Source of the DNA: Thermoflexia bacterium
Lineage (GTDB): Bacteria > Chloroflexota > Anaerolineae > B4-G1 > DUEL01
NCBI GenBank assembly: GCA_011192125.1
Contig: DUEL01000014.1
Location: 4,837-53,024, forward strand
DNA: 48,188 nucleotides
Reading direction: 5' to 3'
How positions within the stretch are numbered: the stretch's first letter is position 1; every line of letters begins with the position of its first letter. Under the pieces are notes generated by a model. That model did no database searches. It saw only the letters and a list, made by a program, of their open reading frames with translations, and had not been told where the DNA came from. Below are positions 1 through 8,900 of the stretch, one piece after another. A program made the translations under genes and the position numbers.

Positions 1-1289
1 CGCTCCCAGCGGGAGGGCCAGGTCCCGTTATCGAGGAAGGCCTGGCGGTACGCAGCCCAGTCGAAGTCCTCAGGCAGGGGAACCGGCTCCCCCTCCAGCA
101 GGGTGAGAACGGCCGATGGGGACCAATCCGCCCCTGGCGGGGCCTGGAACACCGTCTGTTGCCCGATCACCAAGCGACGGACACCGCCGGGTGCGCCTGA
201 CGGGGAGAGGGGAAACTCCACCAGGGCACCGGCGGGGAAGCGCACCTGCAGGAGATCGCCCAGGAACTCGACAGCAGGCGCGTCGGTGGGGTACTCAACC
301 CCCGCCTGCGGGGCAACGATCCGGGGATCGCCCCAGAAGAAGATAGCCCGGTGGGAGGAGGCGGGGCCGTCCGCGTAGGTCAGCAGCCGCTCTCCCTGGG
401 GAAACCGGGTCAGACCGACCAGGTCGGAGGCCTGGAGGCGGACGGTGAGGTAGAGCCGGTGGATGGTATAGAACTCGTCGGGGACGCCGCCGAAGGCGAT
501 GCAAAGCGAGCGGGCCCCCTGGAGCGCGGCGGGAAGTTCGATCTCGGGCTGGACCAACCCTTCCTCCTCGCCGCGCCACGCGGTGAGCCACTCCTCCCCG
601 TCGGCGGAGAGCCGGACCTCGAAGCCGGGTAGGGCCTGGAAGGAGGTCCGGTACTCGCCGGTGGGGTCGGCGAGGCTCAGGGAGAGCACCTCGCGGCCGA
701 AGTCGAAGCAATAGCGCAGGTCGCCGCTCCAGAAGAAGTGGATCTGGCCCTCGTCGTCCCGCACGAAGAGCACCTCACCGGCGGCTCCTAGATCGGCGTC
801 GCGGGCCACCTTCGGCGGCAATGGGTCGTCCCGCACGTAATCCACATCGACCGGTCCCTCCTCCAGATCAAGCCGGGTCCACTCCGGCCGGCGGCCGCGC
901 CAGCGGGGGTCGAAGAGGTCCCAGTAGGTGAAGACGGCCGTGCCGTCGGGCGCGACGGTGAGGGCGGATTCGGTGGGCATTCGTGAGAGGAGAACCACGC
1001 CGTCTATAGCCGGAGCCTCCAGGGGGTCCACAGCGAACAGGCCGATAGGACCCTCCCGCGGAGAGGGCGCGTCGAGCGTGAACTCGGCCCGTTGGCTGGT
1101 GATGTCCACGCTCCGCCCACCGGAGACGGCGATTATGTCGGCGCGGTCCCAGGAAAAGCGGAGGGCCGTTGCCGGGACCACGGGTAGGGGGGCGGGGGGT
1201 ACAGGCTCCTCCCCCGGGGGCTCCCCTCCACAGGCGACGACCAGCACGAGGAGAAAGAGGACCAGGAGCTTTGAGGACCGTCGGAGCAT
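1..1289 (-). CDS. lipoprotein of unknown function, C-terminus beyond the window
   Basis: The frame is open from an ATG at 1289 down to the left edge, giving about 429 residues without a stop. The N-terminus is a clear lipoprotein signal: MLRRSSKLL, then a hydrophobic stretch ending LVVACGG, where the cysteine follows a V-V-A lipobox. The mature protein should therefore be lipid-anchored on the outer face of the membrane. The rest is rich in acidic residues and beta-type segments (for example FTYWDLFDP, VLFVRDDEG, IHRLYLTV). It could be a solute-binding or carbohydrate-associated domain, but I recognise no family. It is transcribed away from ftsY, and a TATAAT box lies on the minus strand at 1323-1328. 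The function is unknown; the reading frame and lipoprotein nature are well supported. Confidence 0.8.
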   Translation of the reverse strand, partial: MLRRSSKLLVLFLLVLVVACGGEPPGEEPVPPAPLPVVPATALRFSWDRADIIAVSGGRSVDITSQRAEFTLDAPSPREGPIGLFAVDPLEAPAIDGVVLLSRMPTESALTVAPDGTAVFTYWDLFDPRWRGRRPEWTRLDLEEGPVDVDYVRDDPLPPKVARDADLGAAGEVLFVRDDEGQIHFFWSGDLRYCFDFGREVLSLSLADPTGEYRTSFQALPGFEVRLSADGEEWLTAWRGEEEGLVQPEIELPAALQGARSLCIAFGGVPDEFYTIHRLYLTVRLQASDLVGLTRFPQGERLLTYADGPASSHRAIFFWGDPRIVAPQAGVEYPTDAPAVEFLGDLLQVRFPAGALVEFPLSPSGAPGGVRRLVIGQQTVFQAPPGADWSPSAVLTLLEGEPVPLPEDFDWAAYRQAFLDNGTWPSRWE

Positions 1290-1322
1290 GCTTTTCCCCC
1301 AGTGGAACAGGATGCGACGGAG

Positions 1323-1351
1323 ATTATACCCCGGTCATCCGGCCGCAACAA
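1323..1351 (-). promoter_or_regulatory. promoter of the lipoprotein gene
   Basis: On the minus strand TTGTTG (1351-1346) lies 17 bp before a perfect TATAAT (1328-1323). The predicted start is near 1316, leaving a leader of about 27 nt before the ATG at 1289. The -35 is weak and the -10 is consensus. Confidence 0.5.
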
Positions 1352-1372
1352 GCGACCATTCTTTGAGGTTCA

Positions 1373-1429
1373 CCACAGAGACGCAGAGAACACAGAGTTT
1401 CTCTGTGCTCTCTATGCCTCTCCCCGTGG
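1373..1429. repeat. CACAGAG inverted repeat, copy 1
   Basis: Imperfect inverted repeat starting CCACAGAGACGCAGAG and ending with a CTCTGTGCTCTC-type arm and a degenerate CCGTGG terminus. It lies between divergent promoters of the lipoprotein gene and ftsY. Reading through it in the ftsY frame gives a false N-terminal extension containing HHRDAENTE. Confidence 0.8.
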
Positions 1430-1454
1430 ACGAATGGCGCAAATGGGGTATAAT
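1427..1454 (+). promoter_or_regulatory. promoter of ftsY
   Basis: TGGACG (1427-1432), a 16 bp spacer, then a perfect TATAAT (1449-1454). Predicted transcription start is about 1461, inside the longest ftsY-frame ORF, which supports the ATG at 1488 as the true start. Confidence 0.55.
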
Positions 1455-1487
1455 CGACCGCGAGATCCTGGGAAAGGTGACGAGTCG

Positions 1488-2387
1488 ATGCCCGGTTTTC
1501 TACAGAGCCTGAGCAAGACCCGCAACGTGATCCTCAGTCGGTTGGCCTCCGTCCTGGGGACCAGCGAGGTCACCCCTGAGACGTGGGAGGACCTGGAGGC
1601 GGTGCTGATCCAGGCCGACGTGGGAGTGGAGACGACGCTGGAGGTCGTGGAGCGGCTGCGGAGGCGAGCGCAGGAGGAGCGGGTCCTGCGGGCCGATCGG
1701 CTGCAGGACCTGTTGGCCGAGGAACTGCGCGCGCTTCTGCCGGACCCACCCCCGCTCAATCTGGGTGGCCGACCGCTGGACGTGGTGCTGGTCGTCGGAG
1801 TCAACGGGTCCGGCAAGACGACGACCATCGCCAAACTGGCCTATCACTACCAGCGGGAGGGCCGGAAGGTCCTACTGGCCGCCGCCGACACCTTCCGCGC
1901 CGCGGCCATCGACCAACTGCGGTTGTGGGCGGAGCGGGTCGGTTGCCCGGTGGTGGCTGGGCCAGAGGGAGGAGACCCCGGCGCGGTGGTGTACGACGCG
2001 CTGCAGGCAGCCCGCAGCCGGGGGATGGACATGGTGATCGCCGACACAGCCGGTCGGTTGCACACCCAGCACAACCTGATGGAGGAGCTGCGCAAGGTCC
2101 GGCGGGTGGCTGGCAAGGTGGTCGAGGAAGCACCCCACGAGGTCCTGCTGGTACTGGACGCCACCACCGGCCAGAACGCCCTCAGCCAGGCCCTTCACTT
2201 CCGCGAGGCGGTGGGGGTGACCGGGGTGGTGTTGGCGAAACTGGACAGCACCGCCCGCGGCGGGATGGCCTTCGCCGTCGCCCACCAACTGGGGTTGCCG
2301 ATCCGCTTCGTGGGCACCGGGGAGGGGTTAGAGGACCTGGCCCCCTTCGACGCCGACCGGTTCGTGGAGGGATTGTTCGCTTCCTGA
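1488..2387 (+). CDS. ftsY: signal recognition particle receptor FtsY
   Basis: SRP-receptor GTPase that docks ribosome-SRP complexes at the membrane for co-translational insertion. The 299-residue product has the NG domain: a helical N domain (about 1-90), P-loop [10 protein letters not shown] near residue 104, [20 protein letters not shown] near 186, the [10 protein letters not shown] guanine-specificity region near 251, and a closing [12 protein letters not shown]. It lacks a long acidic A domain, as in many short bacterial FtsY proteins. The start is set by AAAGGTGA about 9 nt upstream and by the promoter at 1427-1454. A longer frame from 1302 would translate a CACAGAG repeat and can be dismissed. 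The gene stands alone and converges on the SCP2-like gene. Confidence 0.95.
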   Translation: MPGFLQSLSKTRNVILSRLASVLGTSEVTPETWEDLEAVLIQADVGVETTLEVVERLRRRAQEERVLRADRLQDLLAEELRALLPDPPPLNLGGRPLDVVLVVGVNGSGKTTTIAKLAYHYQREGRKVLLAAADTFRAAAIDQLRLWAERVGCPVVAGPEGGDPGAVVYDALQAARSRGMDMVIADTAGRLHTQHNLMEELRKVRRVAGKVVEEAPHEVLLVLDATTGQNALSQALHFREAVGVTGVVLAKLDSTARGGMAFAVAHQLGLPIRFVGTGEGLEDLAPFDADRFVEGLFAS

Positions 2388-2409
2388 GAAAGCGGTGGTG
2401 AGGCAACGC

Positions 2410-2446
2410 GCGCTCCAGATCGGGCGAGGCCGATCTTCCAGAGCGC
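2410..2446. terminator. hairpin between convergent ftsY and the SCP2-like gene
   Basis: AGATCGG (2417-2423) pairs with CCGATCT (2430-2436) around a 6-nt loop, and GCGCTC (2410-2415) pairs with GAGCGC (2441-2446) outside it. The site sits between two converging genes and could stop transcription in both directions, but there is no T-run on either side. Confidence 0.45.
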
Positions 2447-2474
2447 CGGTTTGGCCTGCCGATCCCGACGACGG

Positions 2475-2903
2475 TTACTCCCCCGGCAGGTTGTACTTGG
2501 CGTATTCCCCCTCAAACTCCGTCGGGATCGTGCGCAGAACCTCTACCCATCGGATGATCCGGTTCGCCCCCTGCAGCAGTTGGAGGAACGGTCCCTGGGT
2601 GCGTAGTTTCCGCGAGGCGATCGCCTTGGTCGGCCCCATCTTGCCGCGGAGGATATCCACCCACACCCCGTAGGGGGCAGAGAGGGTGAAGTCGGTCGGC
2701 CGCTCGCCGAACCAGACCTCGTTGATCTTCCCATCCACGTTGTCGAAACCGACGACGATGGTCTCTGCCACCCCCTTCTCTGGCTCTGCTTCTAGGACGA
2801 GGGTATAGGAGGCATTGTGACCCTTGGCCAGTTCCAAGTACTGCGGGTCGGCGTTGGATCGCTTCCGGACCTCCTCCATGTACTCCGGCGATGCCAGTTT
2901 CAT
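2475..2903 (-). CDS. SCP2 sterol-binding-domain-like protein
   Basis: A 142-residue protein whose pattern (NASYTLVLEAEPEKG, ETIVVGFDNVDGK, FTLSAPYGVWVDILRGK, then a helical end) fits the SCP2 fold, a small domain that holds lipids, acyl-CoAs or other hydrophobic ligands. It has no signal peptide and should be cytoplasmic. The start is the ATG at 2903, preceded by AGGAGGGGAAGG, and it overlaps the stop of the upstream dehydrogenase by 4 bp (ATGA), indicating translational coupling. A longer frame reaching 3149 lies wholly inside the dehydrogenase gene and is a shadow. As last gene of the TPP enzyme / dehydrogenase operon it may present a hydrophobic substrate to those enzymes; this is inference. 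Confidence 0.75.
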   Translation of the reverse strand: MKLASPEYMEEVRKRSNADPQYLELAKGHNASYTLVLEAEPEKGVAETIVVGFDNVDGKINEVWFGERPTDFTLSAPYGVWVDILRGKMGPTKAIASRKLRTQGPFLQLLQGANRIIRWVEVLRTIPTEFEGEYAKYNLPGE

Positions 2904-3925
2904 CCTTCCCCTCCTATGTGCACCAGAATCTTGACCGCTTTGGACCCAGGAGTGCTCAGCCGCTCGAACCCCTGGGAGACCACTTCGTCCAGTGAGATCT
3001 CGTGGGAGATGAGGGACTCCACGTCCACCCGGCCCTGGGCGATAAAGTCGATGGCAGCGGGGAACTCCGCCCGGCCCGCCAGGCTTCCCTCGATGCACAG
3101 TTCGCTCAGGACAACGCTCAGGAAATCGGCCTCCACCGGCTCCACGCACAACCCCAGGAGGAAGACCTGTCCCCCCTTGCGGACCAGGGAGACGGCGTCC
3201 CGATAAGGGGCAGGCGCACCGGTGCAGATGTAGATCACGTCCGGTCCCTGCCCCCCGATGAGCCTACGCAACGCCACCCCCACGTTCTCCCGGGCGGGGT
3301 CTAGAACCGCTGCCGCGCCGAGCCGTTCCGCCAGCGCCGCGCGGGTGGGGTCGATCTCGGTGACGACCACCGTCCGAGCGCCCGCCAGCAGAGCGCACTG
3401 GAGGGTCAGAAGGCCGATCGGCCCCGCCCCCATCACCAGCACCTGGTCCCCCGGCCTGAGGCGGGACCGCCGCACCCCGTGCAGCGCCACCGCCAGCGGC
3501 TCCACCAGCGCTCCCTGCCGCAGGGTGATCCCCTCCGGCAGTCGATGGAGCCCCCGGGCGACGACCCGCACGTATTCCGCCATCCCTCCATCGTGGGTGA
3601 CGCCGACCATCGTCAGGCCCTCGCATCCATCCAGCCATCCCTCCCGACACGGGCCGCAGGCTCCGCAGGGGATCGCGTCGTTGACGACCACCCGGTCCCC
3701 CACCTGCCAGCCCTCCACCCCGGGGCCCACCTCTGCGACCACCCCGGCGAACTCGTGCCCGATGACCAGCCCCGGCTCGTACATCCCGGTGTGGACCGCC
3801 TCCACGTCGGAGCCACAGATGCCGCAGTAGCCGACGCGGATCAACACTTCGCCCGCCTCCGGCTGCGGCACCGGGACGTCGGCCACCTCGATCTGCCCGA
3901 TCCCCCGAAAGACAGCTGCTTTCAT
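2900..3925 (-). CDS. zinc-dependent alcohol dehydrogenase (MDR family)
   Basis: Medium-chain NAD(P)-dependent alcohol/polyol dehydrogenase of 341 residues, related to threonine, sorbitol and butanediol dehydrogenases. Numbering from the ATG at 3925, the catalytic zinc residues are C37 (GICGSD), H57 and E58 (GHEFAG). The four structural-zinc cysteines C87, C90, C93 and C101 are present, and the Rossmann turn is VMGAGPIG. The start MKAAVF is typical of the family and follows AGGAAGGAG; an in-frame ATG four codons upstream (3937) is a possible alternative. It begins about 30 bp after the TPP enzyme gene and overlaps the SCP2-like gene. The substrate is unknown; oxidation or reduction of an acyloin or ketone linked to the TPP enzyme is a reasonable guess. 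Confidence 0.88.
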   Translation of the reverse strand: MKAAVFRGIGQIEVADVPVPQPEAGEVLIRVGYCGICGSDVEAVHTGMYEPGLVIGHEFAGVVAEVGPGVEGWQVGDRVVVNDAIPCGACGPCREGWLDGCEGLTMVGVTHDGGMAEYVRVVARGLHRLPEGITLRQGALVEPLAVALHGVRRSRLRPGDQVLVMGAGPIGLLTLQCALLAGARTVVVTEIDPTRAALAERLGAAAVLDPARENVGVALRRLIGGQGPDVIYICTGAPAPYRDAVSLVRKGGQVFLLGLCVEPVEADFLSVVLSELCIEGSLAGRAEFPAAIDFIAQGRVDVESLISHEISLDEVVSQGFERLSTPGSKAVKILVHIGGEG

Positions 3926-3956
3926 CTCCTTCCTCATCGCCGATACCCTCTCCCGC

Positions 3957-5687
3957 TTACCACGGCAGGTCGCACCCTTCCATCCAGACCGCGTCCAGGT
4001 TCTCCAGGTCCGGTGGCGTCAGGTGGGCCCAGGCGTCCACAACGACGTCCAGCACGGCTGGCTTGCCGGAGGCTACCGCCCGTTCCAGGGCGGGGGTGAT
4101 CTGGCTGGGATCCTCGACTCGCTCCCCCCAGCATCCCATCGCCCGAGCGACCTGATCGTACCGCACGTCCTTGAAGTCGACGCCGATGTAGCGGGCGTCG
4201 TACGCGCTCATCTGCTGAGCCTTGATCATCCCCCACTGCCGGTCGTTGACGATGATGACGACAAAGGAGAGACCCAAGCGGGCAGCGGTCTCCAGTTCCT
4301 GCATATTGAGGGCAAAGGCCCCGTCGCCACAGATGGCGTAGACCATCCGATCGGGGCGGGCCAACTTGGCGCCGATGGCGTAGGGGAGGCCAGTGCCCAG
4401 ATGACCGGAGTCGGAGGCCCAGAGGAAGGTGCGGGGGGCATAGATCCGGTTGAGGTAGTGGGCCCACACGGCGGTGTTCCCACCGTCCACAATGGTGATG
4501 GCGTCGCGGGGGAAGAAGGCCCGCACGTCCCGGATCAGGCGCAGAGGATGGATCGGCTTCTGGTCGGAAGCGGCCTGGGCCTCGAACTGGGCCAGCCACC
4601 CCTCCTGCACCGACCGGTACTCCTCCATCTCCGGCCGTTCCGGGATGGGGGGCGTGCGCCGTTTGACCGCCTCGATCAGCAGCCGTAAGGTGGCCTTCGC
4701 ATCACCCACCAGCGCCAGATCGACGGGCCGGTTGAGGGCCACGTTCTCCGGCTCGATGTCGATCTGGATCAGTTTCTGCTGGTCGGGCTCGCCCCAGAAC
4801 GGTGGTTGTCCCCAGAAGTCGGTGTCCCCCAACCGACCGCCGATGAGGAGGACCACGTCGGCCATCGCCTGGGCGCCCAGCGCGCCGTACCCTCCGGCGA
4901 TGAGGCAGAGGGGGTGATCCTCCGGCAGCACGCCACAAGCGCCGGGGCTGGTGGTGACCGGGGCGGAGAGGTATTCCGCCAGTTCCCGCACCTCCTCCCA
5001 CGCCCCGCTGCGGAGGACGCCGCCGCCGGGATGGATCAACGGTCGCTCGGCCTCCACCAGCATGTGGGCGGCCTGCTCGATCAGTTCGGGGTCGGCGACG
5101 GGCGGACGGACGGGCCGGTAATTCTCCGGCGGCAGAGGACGGTAGGTCAGCGACGATTCATCGCCGGTAGCCACCAACACATCCACATGCAGGTCCAGAT
5201 GAACCGGCCGAGGCCGCCCGGAGAGGGCGACGCGGAAGGCCCGCTGGACCAGTTCGGGAATTCGCTGCCAGTGGGCGACACGGGCCTGCCACTTGGTGAT
5301 CGGAGCAAAGAGATCGATCTGGTCCAGCGACTGCATCGAGCCCCGCTCCGGATAACTCTTCCACGTCTGATTCTGGGCCGTGAGGACGATCATCGGGATG
5401 GAGTCCGCCCAGGCGGTGTAGACCCCCGGCACCAGATCGACAGCGCCGGGGCCGATGGTCCCCATACACACCCCCGGCTCACCGGTCACGCGGGCGTAGG
5501 CGTCCGCCATATGGGCAGCGGCCTGCTCGTGGCGGGTCATCACAAAGTCCAGACCCGCCTCATGGCCAAAGCGGCGGATAGCGTCCAAGATCGGGCAGAG
5601 TTGCCCGCCGGGGATTCCGAAGACGTAGCGCACCTTCTCCTGGATGAGACATTGTACCAGCAGGTCAGCACCCATCAACTCGGCCAT
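3957..5687 (-). CDS. thiamine-diphosphate enzyme, acetolactate-synthase-like
   Basis: A 576-residue protein of the acetolactate synthase / pyruvate decarboxylase superfamily. Visible parts are the N-terminal PYR domain with FGIPGGQL and the catalytic glutamate E54 (TRHEQAA), a central FAD-like/transhydrogenase-type domain (LLIGGRLGD near the middle), and a C-terminal PP domain with CGDGAFALN near residue 452 and IVNDRQWG, the TPP-Mg motif. No small regulatory subunit gene is adjacent, so a biosynthetic acetolactate synthase is less likely than a catabolic or acyloin/2-oxoacid lyase. The start at 5687 is set by AAAGGAGG; the longer frame to 5714 includes that site. It is first gene of a three-gene operon with a good minus-strand promoter. 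Confidence 0.85.
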   Translation of the reverse strand: MAELMGADLLVQCLIQEKVRYVFGIPGGQLCPILDAIRRFGHEAGLDFVMTRHEQAAAHMADAYARVTGEPGVCMGTIGPGAVDLVPGVYTAWADSIPMIVLTAQNQTWKSYPERGSMQSLDQIDLFAPITKWQARVAHWQRIPELVQRAFRVALSGRPRPVHLDLHVDVLVATGDESSLTYRPLPPENYRPVRPPVADPELIEQAAHMLVEAERPLIHPGGGVLRSGAWEEVRELAEYLSAPVTTSPGACGVLPEDHPLCLIAGGYGALGAQAMADVVLLIGGRLGDTDFWGQPPFWGEPDQQKLIQIDIEPENVALNRPVDLALVGDAKATLRLLIEAVKRRTPPIPERPEMEEYRSVQEGWLAQFEAQAASDQKPIHPLRLIRDVRAFFPRDAITIVDGGNTAVWAHYLNRIYAPRTFLWASDSGHLGTGLPYAIGAKLARPDRMVYAICGDGAFALNMQELETAARLGLSFVVIIVNDRQWGMIKAQQMSAYDARYIGVDFKDVRYDQVARAMGCWGERVEDPSQITPALERAVASGKPAVLDVVVDAWAHLTPPDLENLDAVWMEGCDLPW

Positions 5688-5731
5688 CGCTGCCTCCTTT
5701 CTGCTCACCTGCACGGAACGCAGGGGGTTTC

Positions 5732-5759
5732 AGTATAGACGACTCCGGCGGCAAGTCAA
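5732..5759 (-). promoter_or_regulatory. promoter of the TPP enzyme / dehydrogenase / SCP2 operon
   Basis: Reading the minus strand, TTGACT (5759-5754), 16 bp, TATACT (5737-5732). The predicted start is near 5725, about 38 nt before the ATG at 5687. Confidence 0.65.
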
Positions 5760-5825
5760 GCATTTCGCCGACCCGACCGAGATGCTGGGCTTCGAGCCCG
5801 AGTTCGGACATCCACCGTCTTCCAC

Positions 5826-5893
5826 CACAGAGGACACGGGGAGTTCTCCTCCCAAACTGGAGCGCCCCTCCGTGCCCTCTGCGCCTCTGTGGT
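5826..5893. repeat. CACAGAG inverted repeat, copy 2
   Basis: Starts CCACAGAGGACACGG and ends GCGCCTCTGTGG, with a GC-rich centre. It lies between the divergent promoters of the TPP-enzyme operon and the large regulator. Confidence 0.8.
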
Positions 5894-5932
5894 TCTTCCA
5901 TCGGGGAGCCATGTCCGAACCTCAGACCGCAC

Positions 5933-5961
5933 TTGACATCCTCGTTTGTCAAACGTACAAT
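5933..5961 (+). promoter_or_regulatory. consensus promoter of the large regulator, predicted leaderless
   Basis: Perfect TTGACA (5933-5938), 17 bp spacer, TACAAT (5956-5961). The predicted transcription start near 5968 is only about 5 nt before the ATG at 5973. A TTG at 5946 in the same frame falls inside the promoter spacer and cannot be the start if this promoter is used. Confidence 0.75.
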
Positions 5962-5972
5962 CGACCACTGGA

Positions 5973-8900
5973 ATGGTTTCTTTTCCGATTGTCACAAAGA
6001 CGTTAGTGCCTGCCCGGCCCGCGAACCTGATTCGGCGGGAACGCCTTCTGGACTTCCTCCACGAACATATCGACCGCAAACTGATCTTCATCGCCGCCCC
6101 CCCTGGATACGGCAAGACGGCACTCCTTGTCGATTTCGCCCACGATGCGGACCTCACTGTCTGCTGGTACAGTTTGGACGCCACCGATCGGGACCTGCGC
6201 ACCTTCGTCGAGGGGCTGCTCGCCAGCCTGCGCCGGCGCTATCCCGACTTCGGCGAGGAGACCCAGAGCGTCCTGGAGGCCAGCGCTCCGCTGGGGGGCG
6301 ATGTCCTCAGCATCGCCGGCACGCTGGTCAACGAGATGGTCGCCGCCATCCCCGAGTGGTTCGTGCTGATCCTCGACAACTTCCACCACGTGGAGGACGC
6401 CTCCGAGGTCACCGAGTTCCTCTCCACCCTTCTAGCCTACCAGCCGGAGCATTGCCACCTGATCATCGCCTCCCGCACTGTCCCCGGGACTCTTCCCTTC
6501 ATCTCCCTGGCCGCGCGGGGCGAGGTGGAGGGCCTGGGTCCGAGCGACCTCAGCTTCACGCCGAAGGAGATACGCCGCGTTCTCGAGCAGGACCCTTCCT
6601 TACGGCTCTCCCCGGAAGAGGTGGAGCGGTTGATCGTCGAATCGGAGGGATGGATCGCGGGGATCCTGCTGGCCCGCCATGCCCTCCACAGGAGGGGAGA
6701 CCTCTGGGCACGAGCCCGTGCCTCCGGCCGCCCACTCTACGAGTATCTGGCAAGCGAGGTTCTGGAAAGCCAGGAACCAGACCTGCAAGCGTTTCTCCTT
6801 GCCTCCTCCACTCTGGAGGAAATGACACCTCTTCTCTGCGAAAGAGCGCTCGGGCTGGAGGGTGCGGAGGACCGGCTCCGACAGTTGGAGCGCCGTAACC
6901 TGTTCGTGGAGAGGATTAGCGAGAAAGAGGACCACTTCCGCTACCACGCCCTCTTCCGGGAGTTCCTTCAGGCGCGGTTGAAGGAAAAGGATCCCCAAGC
7001 CTTCCGCCATCTCCATCGCCTGGCAGCGACCTGGTTTGAGCAGGCGGGGGCCCCCAGCCACGCAGCCCAGCACTATATGATCATCGAAGAACCATTGGAG
7101 GCGGCCCGCGTGATGGATGGGACGGCTGAGTCCCTCCTCCAGGCCGGCCGTCTGAAGACGCTGGTCGAATGGGCCGGGCGACTGCCGGAGGACGCGTTGC
7201 GCACGTACCCCCGCCTCGCCCTCTTCGCTGCGAAAGCCGCCCTGCGCGTCGGCAAACTCGAACAGACACGTCGCTGGCTGTCCATCGCCGAGGGCACGTT
7301 CCGGCTACGAGGGGCAGAGGAGATGGTGGGCATGGCGCTGACAGCCCAGGCCCTCGTCGCCCTCAACCGAGGAGCCTACACCGAGGGGATCCAACAAGCC
7401 GAGGCCGCCCTTCACGTCCTCCCTGAGGAGAGGCCCACCTCTGAGGCCGCGGTGGAAGCGCTCCGGGTCCAGGGGATGTGCCTGATCCGTATGGGACGGT
7501 TCGAGGAGGCGGAGGAGAAGTTCCGACGAGCGCTGGAAGGCTGTCGAGGCCTGGAAGATCCCCACCGGATGGTTCTGATCCAGGCGGGTCTGGCAGCCTG
7601 CCTGCACAGCCAGGGGCGGGTGGAGGAGGCAGTGGAGGTGCTCAAGGTGGTCGTCGCCGCCTCGCGCGAACTGGGCAGCCCGGGCTATCTGGCCGAGGCC
7701 CTCAACGACCTGGCCTACAACCTCTACCTGCTCGGCGATTACGCCGGTGCCCTGGAGACCCTGCAAGAGGCACTGGCGACGGCCCGGCGCGTGGGCCATC
7801 GGCACGTAGAAGGCTTCGTCCTGGTGAGCCTCGGCGAGGTGCTGCGCGACCTGGGCGATCTCGCATCGGCGAAGGACCACCTGGAGCAGGGTATCACGAT
7901 CGCTGGGGCCGGGGTCAGCACCTTCCTGCTCGCCTATGGGTTGGATGCCCTGGCGCTGACCCACCTCCGGTCGGGCGATCTGGATCAAGCGCTGGAGCGG
8001 GCCAGAGAAGCTCTGAAGCAGGTCAACCGCGAAGAGGCCCCCGTCCTGAGCAACCGATACCGGGCCACACTGGGCCTGATCCAGGTTCAAAACGGCCAGG
8101 TCGAGGAGGGGCGGGCCAATCTGGAGGAGGCCTGCGCCTTTCTGGAGCGGACAGAGGCCAGACAGGAGGCCGCTCGCGCCTGGCTGTATCTGGCGTATGC
8201 CCTCCATCGTGCCGGTGAGGAGGCGGCGGCGGTGGACGCGCTGCGCAAAGCAGCGGCGGCGTATTCCGAGGTCCGGGGCAGACATCGGCTCCTCGTCGAT
8301 GGACAGCCGGTCTGGTCTTTCATTGAAGAGGCCGCCCTGGACCTCGACGAGCCGGTCCTGAGGCAAGCGCTGGAAGCAGCCCCCCGCTTCTATGCCGCTG
8401 CACAAGAAGCGCTCCGTACCTGGGCCGCGCAGACGGCCCCGCCCCCTCCCTCCCTGCGAGCCTACGGCTTCGGCCAGAGCCGGGTCGAACGGGACGGAGT
8501 GCCCATCCCTGCCTCCAGGTGGGCGACCTCCACGGCCCGCCACCTCTTTTTTTACCTCTTGAGCCATCCCCCGCGCACCCGCGACCAGATCGGATCGGAC
8601 CTCTGGCCCGACCTGCGGGCCTCCCGGCTGCCCGGCACGTTCCACAACACCAAGTACCGAATGCAGCAGGCGCTGGGGGTCAACCCCGTGGTCTATCGGG
8701 AGGGGCGATACGTCATCCGGGACGACCTCGACATCTGGTACGACGTGTGGGAGTTCGAGCGCCTTCTGGAACGGGCCCGCCGGTCCCCGATGCCGAAGCG
8801 GGCCCGGTATCTGCGCCAGGCCATCGCCCTCTATCAAGGGGACTTTCTGGAGGACTGCTACGCCGACTGGTGCGGAGCCCGGCGGGAGACCCTTCGCCAG

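Noticed and set aside
2475..3149. 224-codon version of the SCP2-like gene
   Set aside because: The extra N-terminus overlaps the dehydrogenase in another frame; the ATG at 2903 has a strong binding site and ATGA coupling.
5946..5972. TTG start giving a 1081-residue regulator
   Set aside because: The codon lies in the spacer of a strong promoter and has no ribosome binding site; the ATG at 5973 fits both promoter and family N-terminus.
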